This document shows, in pieces, positions 52,992 to 64,000 of a stretch of DNA of 64,000 nucleotides; within the stretch, counting starts at the first letter, position 1, and each line of letters starts with the position of its first letter. This DNA is from Psettodes erumei. Taxonomy: Eukaryota > Chordata > Actinopteri > Pleuronectiformes > Psettodidae. The notes under the pieces are model-generated. The model did no database searches. It saw only the letters and a program-made list of their open reading frames with translations, and was not told where the DNA came from. A program made the position numbers and the translations under genes. The stretch is taken from the NCBI GenBank assembly GCA_016785225.1, contig JAFBJZ010000882.1, forward strand, positions 809,765 to 873,764. Reading direction: 5' to 3'.

Positions 52992-53622
52992 ACTGCAGCT
53001 GAGACTTCAAGCTTTTCTTTGAATTTTATTTCCGGCTGCCTGAATCAGTAAACATCCAGTCGTCTTTTGATTAAAGGCAGCCAGACAGGTATGTGTTTGA
53101 GTTTCTGGTCATCTGACAACCTGATTAATACACTGTATATGTTTGGCCTTATGACCTTTGACTCCTTCTGAACACCCTTCCCATGTGGTAGTAACACATG
53201 AGTTACTGACTCCTGGTCAGTGTCTCCACACATCATGACCATCACTGTTACTATACTGAAATGTTTGCTTTCATCTCTCGGAGAACGTTTTATTGCTAAT
53301 AATGATGAACATGCTTTGTGTTATGTAGTGTGTCATTACAATGATGTGTTTTTATCTGGCTTCTTTGGCAACCTGGTATTCTGCAATGTGTTACAACAGT
53401 ATGTGGGTTTCAATGCAGTTGTTATTTCCTTCTCATTGTGATGAGCTGATGTATACATTCACACGACAAAGACATTTGTTGAATGCATTCCTCAATGCCA
53501 GGGTGATAGTGCTCTCTTTGTGTCATGCTCTTAAGACAAATTAAACAACAAAGATGACTGTTTTTTTTTTTTTAAATTACATTTATGTTTTGGGATTTTT
53601 CCTATCTTGTGTGAAGGCAAAA

Positions 53623-53641
53623 TGTACATAGTGCAAATAAA
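53623..53641 (+). terminator. syndig1l: Candidate polyadenylation signal with UGUA element
   Basis: AATAAA at 53636-53641 is preceded by TGTACATA at 53623-53630. This fits both a CFIm-type UGUA element and the Pumilio consensus UGUANAUA. GT-rich sequence (TGTGGTGTATGT) follows at about 53716, rather far for a downstream element. An upstream alternative signal is at 52986-52991. Cleavage would be expected near 53655-53665. Confidence 0.5.
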
Positions 53642-54119
53642 GACATGTTCAAATGTAATGAGAAATAAATCAGAAAGAAAGGATGCCCTTTCTAAAAAGC
53701 AAAAAAAAAATTCTCTGTGGTGTATGTAACATGAAGCTCAATAGTTGTTTCGAATGGTATCTGAAAAATCTGCAGCAACCTGAGAGAAATGCTTGAGCAA
53801 ACACAATCTGAATCATGGAGTGTAGGTGGTTTTGCCAGAAACAGAGAAAGGAGTAGCCCTGGAGTTTGTAGTTCCACTGCTCCCAAGGCTGTGTGCAGGA
53901 AAGTAGGCCTACACTTTTCTTTGTTGTGTCACCATACTGGTTATTGAACGTAAATGCAGAGCTGCACTCCGCTCAACATGTCACACACTGAACAATACAA
54001 AAACAGAACAAACTGACATTTCACACTGTGCCTTTGTATTACAGTGACATTCACATTTGTACAGTCTAACAGCAGAAATTATGTTTTAGGGTGTTGTGAC
54101 TGTCAGGTATGTAGCTTAA

Positions 54120-54560
54120 TTTATACCGCGGTGGTCCCCAACCGTTTTTGTCTGACAAACCCACAACCCTAACAAATGAGCTCACACTTTTTGATCACTT
54201 TTGTGTTATTCACTACTTTCAGCTATTTCTGCTCTTTATTGGTTGTGTTTAGCTATTTATGCTATTTATTCATTACCTTCATTTGAACTCTTTCCATTTC
54301 ATTTAGCTATTCCAAATGTTGCTAATGCTATTTAAACTGTTTACTCAATACATTTTTCGCTAACTTTCTTTGATTTTAGCAAACAACTGTAACGGTCAAA
54401 AAAAATTATCCATTTATTTTAGCAAACTTAACTACTTCAACTGTTTTTTTTTATTGAATTGTAGCTTTTTCAAAAATATTTTTGCATAATGTTGTTTCGT
54501 TCATGCTACTAATGCTAACTATTTGAAATGCTTATGCTGCTGTTTCTTCATTGATTTTGA
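54120..54560 (+). repeat. Decayed interspersed repeat beginning hAT-like
   Basis: GGTGGTCCCCAACCGTTTTTG near 54129 (shown nearly whole) resembles the CAGxGGTCCCCAACC ends of hAT-derived repeats. It is followed by many TTTAGCTATT, GCTATTTATGCTATTTA and GCTAATGCTA words. The internal low-complexity pattern is that of an old fish repeat. No coding capacity. Confidence 0.4.
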
Positions 54561-54635
54561 AAATTATTTCCAAACTGTTTGTTGTGAAAATTTGTTTGTT
54601 CATGAGCATCTTTGACTCTTTATTCATCACTAAAT

Positions 54636-54675
54636 GTAATAAATGGTTCAGCAGTCTGTCTGAACCATTTATTAC
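54636..54675. repeat. 16-bp perfect hairpin
   Basis: GTAATAAATGGTTCAG at 54636-54651 pairs with CTGAACCATTTATTAC at 54660-54675 across an 8-nt loop (CAGTCTGT). Confidence 0.85.
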
Positions 54676-57659
54676 TTTTAACTGTTTCAACTTCCCTGCT
54701 TGTATTCACCATGTACCTACTCTGGTGTTGGTGGTACAGCTAACTGGAGAGGATGAACATGAATATCACTGTCAGAGCTTATTCTGAGGCAGTGTCGGTT
54801 GGGAGGGCGCACATGCAGCTGACCTGGGTGCAGCTGCAGCAGCTGTTGAGGAAGAGCTCTCATTACAGAAGTGAGTAAGAAGTGAGTCACGAGTTGATGT
54901 CTTTGTCAGTAAGGATGCTGCAGCACAACAGACAATGCCCAGATGCCTGCCTAGTCATCAGGGGTGGAAAATGCTCATATAAAATGGAGCAAAGGGCACA
55001 CTGCACTTTTCTTTTTCACCAGGATATGATAAACAAGCGATGCCAACCATCACACACTAGCAGATTGAATTAATAAGTGCTGCAGATCAAAAGGAGACTG
55101 CTGTGTTTCCCAGTCTTCTGTGTGTTCGCTTGAGCAAACGAGACAGTGAGCAGGAAAATATTTTGCTCGTCCTGGTTGACTAATTTGTGCAAGAGTGTTT
55201 TCGAATGCTCCCTTTAAAAATAATTCATAAAGTTGTAAGTCTTTCCGGAAAAAGGCCGGTTATTGTAAAATTAAAAATAGAATAACAAGCTTTCAATTTC
55301 AGAATAGAGAGGTTACTTTGACTAAAACAAACATCTGACTCCCCCCAATCCTCTCATCCATCGATGATTCAGTTGTTATCATTTGCCTGTTTGAGCAGAT
55401 CATGCCAAAGATTATCATGGGAGAGACATGAGCCTGATTGTGTTTTTAATTGAAAGATACAACACCAGACTACAATCTTTATCTGTAAGTGCTCGCTCTT
55501 GTGATTGGTTATTCTATTTCACTCAAGGATGTTGCACTGCCCTGGAAATGTCCACTTTATGAGCTCTCACACTTACCCACACATGACCAGAAATTGCAAT
55601 TCAGTGGAGAAAAAGCTTTCATTTGCATTGTTCATGGGTGGAACAGGTAAAAAGAGGTGTGGAACGGCTTCTGCTCTGTGGTACAGTGGTTTTAATTACA
55701 GCTTGAAATGCATGTCTGTCACTGAAGATGTGCAGATTCTTTTCTTAGGAACCACTGTTTTCACTGCATTAAATATTAATTACATTTTTTTTCCTTCAGA
55801 GGTGGAAATAACGTCCTTTGAAACCAAACGGAAGGGATACAAATGAAAATGGATTGAATTTGATTGGAAATGTTGTAGAATTTCCTTTGCAAGAACTCAC
55901 ATTGTTTTCCCAACCTGTCATATGTAAGGCTGTAGTGAGGTGGTTGGTGTAATACATAGTAACCCAGAGGTTTCAAACTAAATTGGAAGATTTTTGAGGT
56001 TGATTTGGTGAAATAAAGTGCTTTCAAGGCAAGCTTTGAGGATGTCATACCAGCGAGGAAGCTGAGGAAAATGGAAAATGAAAAGCAAGTGAGAAGCATC
56101 CTCCCTCTGAGGTCATCCTCTGTGTTCTTTCCTTGCAGCAGTAAAATAGGAAACTTTCAAATTTCCATACTTGGCTAAGCTATTAGATTTGGAGTTATTA
56201 GCAATTCTGCCTTAGTTTTTCTTTTATTTGGTTAGAAAATTAAAAAAAGATATGGTTCTTCCTTGGATTTTGATGGAACTGCTTGGGGCATCACAAAGGT
56301 ATTTGGACAGATTGCAACCTCAGATAAAAAAGGCTCATTTGGTTTATGTGGCTCAGGCAATTTATAGAAACAACACCATGAACAGGTGCTTGTTTTGAGC
56401 ATACCTTGTGAATTTATAAGGTGAAACTACTTAGTAAAGCAGGCATTGCAGATGTTACATTACATGTTCTCATCTTGGATGACAGAAGCGGCCCGATTCC
56501 AGGTTGTGTTCGATCTACTTTCATAGCAGTCCATAAGGATACAGCGACAGCTCACAAAAGCATTCTGGTCATGAAAACAAGTCTTTGGTAAAAACTTATT
56601 CCCATCTCTGAACTGAAAGCTGCTATAGAGCTTTACCTCTTCCTCCCTATCCAGTCATCTCTTCTCTTCTTTGAGGATATATTTGGTTTTACTCATCTCT
56701 TTCAATTAGGAAACAGGAAAGTAGAGAAGAAAATTGTTTCCCTTCTGAATAACACAGATGAGAAGGCTGTGTTGTATTTTTCAGTTTGATTGAGAGACAT
56801 GCATCCTCACTATTTTGTGTCACAGCAGTTGAGTGAATATTGTAGAAATGGGGAACTGATACTTCTTTCTTCACCTCTAAGTTTGAGGCATCAGAAAAAA
56901 TTATCTGGAAGCCAGATAATTATTGTGAGACAGGCCTTTCCTTTGTTATATGACGCCTGCACAACAATGAACTTGTGGCAGTTTGAGTCAAGGGGATATG
57001 CATGAAAGAGCACTTGAATTAAATTGTGAAATCATTTGCATATGTTTACATTTTCTTTCTCAGTAAAGCATGAGGATCATTGTTTACCATGCACCAGCAG
57101 TTTCTGCTGCTAGTGAAGAGCCAGTGAATAATGCAGGTCGGGCTAAGAACCTCTCATACAGTGGAAAAAAACTCTCTTTTTATAAAAGTACTGCTGAACC
57201 AACTGCTGCTGCACTGCCGGGCTCCATCCATGACTCTGCACACCTCTCGAAAGAGTATAGGCAGTGCATTTCCAGGAAAGCCCTTTTAAAATGCAATGAA
57301 AGCAAGGGATTTCATGTTTTCACATAACTCGGGCTTTTATCTTGCCTCTGCACTTGTCAGTTTGTCTGTGAGCAAGGGGAAGAAAGGGGGCGCGATGGAA
57401 CTAATTTTATGGATTTTGAAGCCCTCTGGAGAGAGCCAGATACCTCTGTAAAGATTTATTTATCACCTCAAAAGCAAGCAAGGGAAAGCGGAGGTGGAGA
57501 CGGGGAAACAAGATTGTACAGATGAACCTATGTATGTAGGTCTATTTGGAGTTGGCCAGAGGAAGCAGCATGGGCAAACAGGCTGCAGTTATCAGTGTGG
57601 ATAGCAAACAAAGTGGTGTATAGCAGAATGCTGTTATAGGTTATATTATTCATTGTGTT

Positions 57660-57790
57660 ACAAATGTACTCTATGTTTAGTTAGGTAAATATGAAGCTAC
57701 TGCCAGCTTAGCCTAGCACAGAGATGTGAAAAAGAGGTCTGTCCTGTGCTACTAGCATTAACACTATATTTTAAAGGATCACCTCTGCAT
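57660..57790 (-). repeat. Teleost interspersed repeat remnant, opposite orientation
   Basis: TAAATATGAAGCTACTGCCAG, CTTAGCCTAGCACAGAGATG and a following GTCCTGTGCTACTAGC read as the reverse complement of the family described at 130-265. The match is by recall of the family consensus and the shared order of words. Confidence 0.45.
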
Positions 57791-58170
57791 TATAAAAAAA
57801 AATCAAGATGCAAATTAAGGGGTTTCAGAGGTGCTGGTGGATTTTGTTAGATTTGGATAGAGGCAATTTTCCATTTTCCCCCCCTTATGCTATGATAGGA
57901 CAGGTAAGGGGCTGCCGGATGTAGTTTCATTTTTTATGTACAGAAATGAGAGTGTTACTTAGTCACAATAAGTCTAAAGTTGCTACAAGAGACGAGGAAA
58001 AACTTAAACATTGTTCGATAATTCATGCCTCAAATACGGCAGATTAAAATTCTGAGACCACTGTTCACACACAGCAGGAAAAAACACAAAGCCATTTAAA
58101 TCTGTTGCCTGTGGTTACAGCACATCAATTCATGTTTTAGCAGAAGTGAAAACTAATGCCCCCCCATTGG

Positions 58171-58174
<4 letters not shown>

Positions 58175-58206
<32 letters not shown>
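58175..58206. repeat. (GT)n microsatellite
   Basis: About 16 uninterrupted GT units. Confidence 0.9.
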
Positions 58207-58211
<5 letters not shown>

Positions 58212-61200
58212 GGATGTACTTAATAAACATCTATGCTCCAAGCAGAGTCATGACAGCCTGTGAAAAGCCATCTTCCTCAGGACAAAGAGGATCAAGTTGT
58301 GGATGAGGATGAAACGGTAATAAAATGGACAACCCAAAGCAACCTGCTCAGAGTAGTGCTGTGGGTGTCTGGCGACAGATGCTCTGCCTTCAGAACCTCC
58401 TGTATTTTTCCACTTTGGTGATAAATAGAGCAGAATTTCGACTCGGCCTCTGGTTGACAAAATCAGCGCTTTTCATGCCAGCATGGGTGACAGATGCACC
58501 AGACTCAATGTGTCACAAGTCAGATTAAAATGCTTTTTCATTAAGTGACACATTAAAAAGGAATCAGCACAGTGGTTAAAGGAGCTTACACCTTTCACAC
58601 CAGCAGAGGCATGGCAGGGCTGCTATTCAAAACCAGCAATATGCCTCAAGCAGTGATACGCTGCAGGGGAAATATGGGCATCCATAGCTTTTATGACTAT
58701 ATAGTGCCAATTTGCACAGTTAAATTGACAGCAATTGAATGTCTACAAGGCAACACTGCCTTTTGAATGTCAAGGCTGCAAGAATACCACTCCCGACTGA
58801 GTGAAGACAAGTCAATTATCAAGTTCCCTTTTTTCCCCTGCATGACTTTTGCAAATCTGCACATATATGTCGTTATTAAATGCCACTGTGGCATGGCAGC
58901 CGGTTAGATAAGAGCTTGTGCTTGATATTTTCATCTCTATCATAGCGTAGTCGTAAAATGCCACTAAATGGTAAGAACGATGACATACAAAGCTCTCAAG
59001 TGATAAATCCGTCCACTTCCTATAGCTCTAGCCAGACCACTGCTATGTTAATGATTCCTAAAAGATTACAGCATGACAGATGAATGACATCTGGACCTCC
59101 TTGTCTTCAGTGTGATCATGTTTGAATTAACAGCATCTCAGATGGTGTTTTATTAGTTCCTCTCTAAAGACTAGATGAGGCCTACAGCAGCATGCAGGTA
59201 CAGACAGCATGAAAGTGGAAACAATAACACTGTGTAATGCACCAGCTGAACCACACATATTTGCTGCTGCCATTATCTTTAACAATACACACTGGTCCTA
59301 TCTCAATGTCTCCTGCAGTCACCACTCGCAACTACTCCTGCTCCTCTGCACTCACATCATAGTTTCTTCTGTCAAACACAAGTTTCCCTGCAGTGCTGGC
59401 AAGTTTCACATGGCCAAGTCTATTATCTCAGCCTCAGCTGGTGAACCCACACACAGAGTTTCTTAGGATTAGTTTGAGATCTGAGATTTCCCTCTTTTAT
59501 TAACACAGATGTACACTGGACATTACCCTATTTGCATGGATCAGGATTGTTTGCAGGAGGCACTTAACGCTCAGGTTTTTCCAGCTGGAATTAACATTGT
59601 GATTAAGAATCCGTTTAATTGCTTCAGCCTCTTTGATTAGCAGCAGTGCTCCATTCTAAAAACAAGGATTCAAACGACACACAGATTTGAAGAATTTGCT
59701 GCCTTGGGTGTAACATCAAACTCAATTTCGAGCCAAAGTTCACTTCTGGGAGACATACCGGAATGTGGATTGGTGAGTGATTTGTCACAGCTGGAACTGT
59801 TTTATTTAAATAGCTCTTAAACTTACTGACTGTGGGACCACAACGTGTTTATGCTTGTAAGCACAGACAAAAGCCAGCAACTCAATAGAGCTTATCAGGA
59901 TAAATGCCGCTTCAGTGCCACGAGCGCACTCCAATCACACAGTGACGAGATAAAAGGGGGTTGGCTACCTACACAAGTCAATGTGTAAAACCTGGGGAAT
60001 GTTACTGAAACTGTTTGCCCTTTAAGCAAAGCAAGATGTGAGTGGCAACGATTAGCTGGTGGCAGGGGGAGACCTTTAAAATGGGGACCAATCACTCAGT
60101 TGTTTTGACCTGGTGAAAGGAGCGATCACTCCCCAGAAAGGTCATAAGGCAGCACACAGTGGAGCTGTACTTACTGTAAATTTCTTCAGTGAGAAGGACA
60201 TGAGGCAATACTAGAAAGTGAAAGAGCAGAATACGTCAGAGTGAACAATGTGCTAGTAGAAGAGAAATACAAATGACAATGAAGCGGATGAAGACGAGAC
60301 CTGAGCAATCAAGGCCGTCTGACAGACAGGTAGTGATTTACTGCCGTCCTGCCGACTCTCCCGTTGTTGTCTCTGTCTCTAATTGACAGTCAATTATCTC
60401 CCGATGACAGCCCCATCCAGTGGCGAGCCAGTCTGCGTGAAGGCTTTGTTGACAACCCAGGGGCAGGGCCAAGTTTACGAGGCTCTGGTGACAAATCAAT
60501 CCTGTTTGTCGACATCCTTCCTTCCTAAGCCCCCCGTCGCCACCCTGAGAATTGAGGAAAAGGCCTATTGTAGACACGTGTGAGCGATGTTCAGGGAACA
60601 TACACACTTACAGTGCAGAAGGAGGAAAAACGCATGCTTTTTTTTTAAAGCAGAAGGCTAAAGAGGCTGATTGCAGGGTAGGAGATCGTGCTTGATTATT
60701 AGGTTTTAATGAGAATGGACAATCATGATGACAAGGGGGAAGACAAAATATATGTCTATATATGGTCTAAAGAAAGTGCTAGGCTATGCCATGTTTTCAG
60801 GCAGACCATCCTGCTGTGTTGAGTGAATGAGACTTTAGGTTGGACGTAATGGCATTGGACATAGCTGGAGGCTTTTCTAAATGAACATATACACATTAGA
60901 CCCTGTAGGTACTGATGAAATCGACTCCCCCCCCAAAAAAGTAGAAAAACATGCATATGTATATCTGCAGAAAGCTACTAACACGGTGGTTTTGACCAGT
61001 CATTTGCTAATCAATTCTTAATTATGCTGCTAGCAAAAGAATCCAGCTGTTCTGGTTATTGTAGAAAAACTCTTATCCTGGGTCAAAGGGTGTCTTTGAG
61101 GCATGGTGGCAGCAGAATCAATTTATTGATGATGTTGCAGAAGCCCAATGACAGCAGCATAAAGCAGGAAGAAGCACACAAACACAGGTAGATATTAAAG

Positions 61201-61232
61201 AGACTCTTAAATGTTAGATGAGCCTTGCTTTG

Positions 61233-61264
<32 letters not shown>
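61233..61264. repeat. (GT)n microsatellite
   Basis: About 16 uninterrupted GT units. Confidence 0.9.
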
Positions 61265-61265
<1 letters not shown>

Positions 61266-61658
61266 TTGTCTGTGTGTTGTTTATGTGCTGTGGGTCTTTT
61301 TTTTGTGTGGTCCTTGAGGCGCAGCTCAGGTCCCAAGGTTTCCTTCAATCACAGCTGCTGTTGTCGAAGTCTCATCTCCCATTATCGATGGAAACAGCTT
61401 GGTGAGGTTGTGTAGTTGGCTCGGTAATAAAAAGACGTACCGTGTGCTGCCAGGCAAACGGAGTGGCTGAAAACACCCTCCCAACACCTGTCCAATCAGC
61501 CCACATTCCATCAGTGCTGCTGGTGTTCAGGAGCTTCTGCGCTCACAGGGAAAAGCTGGTAATTGGCTTCTGTTTGTTCCTGGCCTTATCAGTGTATTAC
61601 TTTCATGGGTAACTTGGAACTAATTAATCAGGGTATGCAGGGTGGGGTGGGATTTGCT

Positions 61659-61681
61659 TCTCTCTCTCTCTCTCTCTCTCA
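61659..61681. repeat. (CT)n microsatellite
   Basis: About 11 CT units. Confidence 0.9.
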
Positions 61682-62501
61682 CTCGCTTTCATTTTCTCAT
61701 CGTTTTCTTTCAAACCTCTAACTCCTCTGACTGTATTCAGCAAGCCTTTTTGGAACAGTTGGAATACAGATATGTACTTATAAAAGTGGTGGAGATAAAC
61801 TCTTTGAGTATTTCCCTATTTACGGCACTTTGTTTTTACACAGATAATCCCATGTTTTTGTCTCACACTGTGGCTGCTGTTTTTTTTTAATGTTTACAAT
61901 ATGTGTCTACCGGGCGCCTAGAAGCATCTCACACTCATTTGAATGCAAAATGACTTCACTTTAATTTTATTCAAAAGAAATCACACTGTGTTCAAATAAT
62001 TGCTTTGATACAATCTAGGAATTTCATTTATTAATGCCTCAGGAAGTTCTTTAATGGAAACTGAGCATTGTTGAACAATGATGCTGGAAATGTGCTCTCC
62101 ATCTTAGAATCCAATTGTTACACATGTTTAATAAAGAGCAGCTTTATAACAAGAGAAATGCACATCGCACATCCTTGAAACAAGGGCAATATGATCAACC
62201 TTGGTGTTTCATTATAATTCTGCAGCTATTAACAAGCAGTTAATGTCAGTGCGCGTCAGTGATTTTTCGGGATGATTAATTGAATCAAGCTTATTCATGT
62301 CAATATGTGATAAATTTGATTGTTGTATACTCTAAAACGATAGCACTGATACATGCATGTCACACACAAATGTATGAGAACAAATATTGCATGTCATCCT
62401 GCGGCCACAAGGGATGTGTTTTGTGTGTGTGTTTGTTTGTGTGCAAGAAATTAATTAATGAGCAATCAAGACAATTTCTAACCCTTGTCTTCTGATCGCA
62501 G

Positions 62502-62551
62502 GCTCTATAGCCTTCAAAACTGCAGAAATTTCTACTTCCTCAGCAAATCAG
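62502..62551 (+). other. Orphan exon-like segment (50 nt)
   Basis: A pyrimidine-containing lead and CAG acceptor (AG at 62500-62501) and a consensus donor GTGAGT (GT at 62552-62553) bracket 50 nt. Two of three forward frames are open: one reads LYSLQNCRNFYFLSKS, the other SIAFKTAEISTSSANQ. Neither is recognised. It may be an exon of a neighbouring gene, an alternative exon, or chance. Confidence 0.2.
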
Positions 62552-62898
62552 GTGAGTCTAATCTTTTCATACAATACTTGCCCTGGACACCATGACCCCC
62601 ATTCTGTACCCACAGAAGGGCATGCAGCTAGTGTAACAATGGATAAAACATTATTCTACACTACACAATTTCTGCAGTGCCACTACTGTCCATGTACCTT
62701 TAGAAAATCCACAGAATTCCAAGAGAGAGCAAGAAATTACTAAGCAAGATGAAGCTGCTGCCACGTAGATGTGTACCAGATGTGTTCTCGGCAGAAAGCC
62801 AGTCCTCCTGGTTATGCAAAGCCTTCACGTAGGCAATGCATGAGCTGTTGTTTGTACTGTGTCTTTGCCACAACCTCACAAGTTAATTTCCCCAGCAA

Positions 62899-64000
62899 GT
62901 ATAGTATGTCGTTTTTTTTTCACTTTTTATGAAACCCTGCAGTATGACCATTTTATGCATTTGTGGCACATATTATGCTATGGAGTGTATATAAAACAGT
63001 ATTCCCTATTGTTCTGATGCATTTTCAGGCCAAAAAAAATTTGGTCATTTTTTGCATTTTTCGACATAGTATAGTATGTCGTTTTTTTTTTTTTTTTATG
63101 AAACCCTGCAGTATATGACCATTTTTATGCATTTGTGGCACATATTATGCTATGGAGTGTATATAAAACAGTATTCCCTATTGTTCTGATGCATTTTCAG
63201 TATAAAAAAAAATTTGGTTTTTTTTTTGCATTTTTCGACATAGTATAGTATGTTTTTTTTTTTTTTTTTTTTATGAAACCCTGCCCATTTTGCACATATT
63301 ATGCTATGGAGTGTATATGACCATTTTTATGCATTTTTTTTCATTTTTGCATTTTTCGACATAGTATATTATGCACTTTTATGAAACCCTGCAGTATGAC
63401 CATTTTATATGGCAATATTATGCTATGGTGTATATAAAACAGTATTCCTATTGTTCTGATGCATTTTCAGGCCAAAAAAAATTTGGTCATTTTTTGCATT
63501 TTTCGACATAGTATAGTATGTCGTTTTTTTTTCATTTTTATGAAACCCTGCAGTATGACCATTTTATGCATTTGTGGCACATATTATGCTATGGAGTGTA
63601 TATAAAACAGTATTCCCTATTGTTCTGATGCATTTTCAGGCCAAAAAAAATTTGGTCATTTTTTGCATTTTTCGACATAGTATAGTATGTCGTTTTTTTC
63701 ACTTTTTATGAAACCCTGCAGTATGACCATTTTATGCATTTTTGGCACCTATTATGCTATGGAGTGTATATAAAACAGTATTCCCTATTGTTCTGATGCA
63801 TTTTCAGGCCAAAAAAAATTTGGTCATTTTTTGCATTTTTCGACATAGTATAGTATGTCGTTTTTTTTTCATTTTTATGAAACCCTGCAGTATGACCATT
63901 TTATGCATTTGTGGCACATATTATGCTATGGAGTGTATATAAAACAGTATTCCCTATTGTTCTGATGCATTTTCAGGCCAAAAAAAAATTTGGTCATTTT
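62899..64000. repeat. Tandem satellite array, unit about 170 bp, continuing past window end
   Basis: Units begin at GTATAGTATG (GTATATTATG in one) at 62899, 63069, 63243, 63364, 63511, 63680 and 63848, giving spacings of 170, 174, 121, 147, 169 and 168. Each full unit holds a poly-T run, TATGAAACCCTGCAGTATGA, TTATGCTATGGAGTGTATAT, GTTCTGATGCATTTTCAGG and TTTTGCATTTTTCGACATA. The junction CGACATAGTATAGTATGTCG contains a 7-bp inverted repeat (CGACATA/TATGTCG). The third and fourth units are rearranged; the others are nearly identical. The array runs off the window end, and ORFs in it are repeat shadows. Confidence 0.95.

Larger units (their letters stand above)
22140..53660 (+). other. syndig1l: syndig1l transcription unit (inferred whole gene)
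   Basis: Inferred gene span from a CpG-rich promoter to a probable polyadenylation signal. It has four exons: non-coding exon 1 (end 22425), exon 2 (28146-28821), exon 3 (42733-42870) and exon 4 (50406 to about 53660). Introns are about 5.7, 13.9 and 7.5 kb, all bounded by GT and AG. Joining the three coding pieces gives 272 residues with no internal stop. The mammalian SYNDIG1L protein is about 240 residues and SYNDIG1 about 258, so this one is somewhat longer, largely because of a glycine-rich insert. SYNDIG1-family proteins are type II membrane proteins of the dispanin/CD225 superfamily. SYNDIG1 associates with AMPA receptors; SYNDIG1L/capucin is reported as a Golgi-associated, striatum-enriched protein. 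The coding exons are certain as a family call; the 5' end and 3' end are inferred from sequence signals only. Confidence 0.85.
50565..53660 (+). other. syndig1l: Probable 3' UTR of syndig1l
   Basis: No gene-like ORF follows the stop codon. The nearest strong poly(A) signal with a supporting context is AATAAA at 53636-53641; an earlier AATAAA lies at 52986-52991. A long 3' UTR of about 3.1 kb would be usual for a neuronal gene. Content is unremarkable apart from poly-T runs near 50812 and 53560. Confidence 0.55.
53700..62890. other. Downstream region without a supportable gene
   Basis: About 9 kb past the inferred poly(A) site. Visible content is repeat remnants (54120-54560, 57660-57790), GT microsatellites (58175-58206, 61233-61264), a CT run (61659-61681), a 16-bp hairpin, and one orphan exon-like segment at 62502-62551. 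No ORF reads as a known protein. Confidence 0.6.

Noticed and set aside
63742..63942. 66-codon ORF at the window end
   Set aside because: Lies entirely in the satellite array and repeats with it.
62899..64000. CRISPR-like periodic repeats
   Set aside because: Units are contiguous about 170-bp satellite copies without unique spacers, in a vertebrate genome.

Overview
The window looks like nuclear DNA of a ray-finned (probably percomorph) fish. It is AT-rich and gene-poor, has long introns, CA/GT/CT microsatellites and degraded interspersed repeats, and carries one clear vertebrate gene on the + strand. That gene is syndig1l (synapse differentiation-inducing 1-like, also called capucin/TMEM90A), recognised from its N-terminus (MENLSELQNPLL) and its C-terminal CD225/dispanin membrane domain. 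Fish origin is inferred from several repeats that resemble sequences I recall as common in teleost genomes; no database search was possible.

Layout. Positions 1 to about 21,900 are upstream sequence with no gene I can support. It holds teleost-type repeat remnants (about 130-265, 8,420-8,650, 13,715-14,030), microsatellites, and a small CpG-dense patch at 19,975-20,025. About 21,930-22,425 is a CpG-dense, (CT)n-containing promoter region followed by a probable non-coding first exon with a good donor at 22,426. After a 5.7 kb intron, exon 2 (28,146-28,821) carries the rest of the 5' UTR, the ATG at 28,300 and codons 1-174. A 13.9 kb intron, a 138-nt exon (42,733-42,870), a 7.5 kb intron and the terminal exon (CDS 50,406-50,564, then a 3' UTR of about 3.1 kb to about 53,660) complete a predicted 272-residue protein. 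Both coding introns are phase 0 with consensus GT-AG borders.

Intron 3 contains two LINE L2-like ORF2 remnants in opposite orientation (about 46,080-46,665 on -, about 47,930-48,480 on +). Intron 2 contains a GGGTAACACTTT-type repeat remnant and SINE-like traces. Downstream of the gene (53,700-62,890) I see repeats, microsatellites, one perfect 16-bp hairpin and one orphan exon-like segment. The last 1.1 kb is the start of a tandem satellite of about 170 bp per unit that runs off the window edge.

No bacterial-type operon, CRISPR array, tRNA or rRNA gene was seen. The most interesting items are the satellite array, the glycine-rich insertion in syndig1l, a candidate uORF spanning the first splice junction, the symmetric membrane-segment exon, and two fold-back hairpins with the same stem-and-loop layout.
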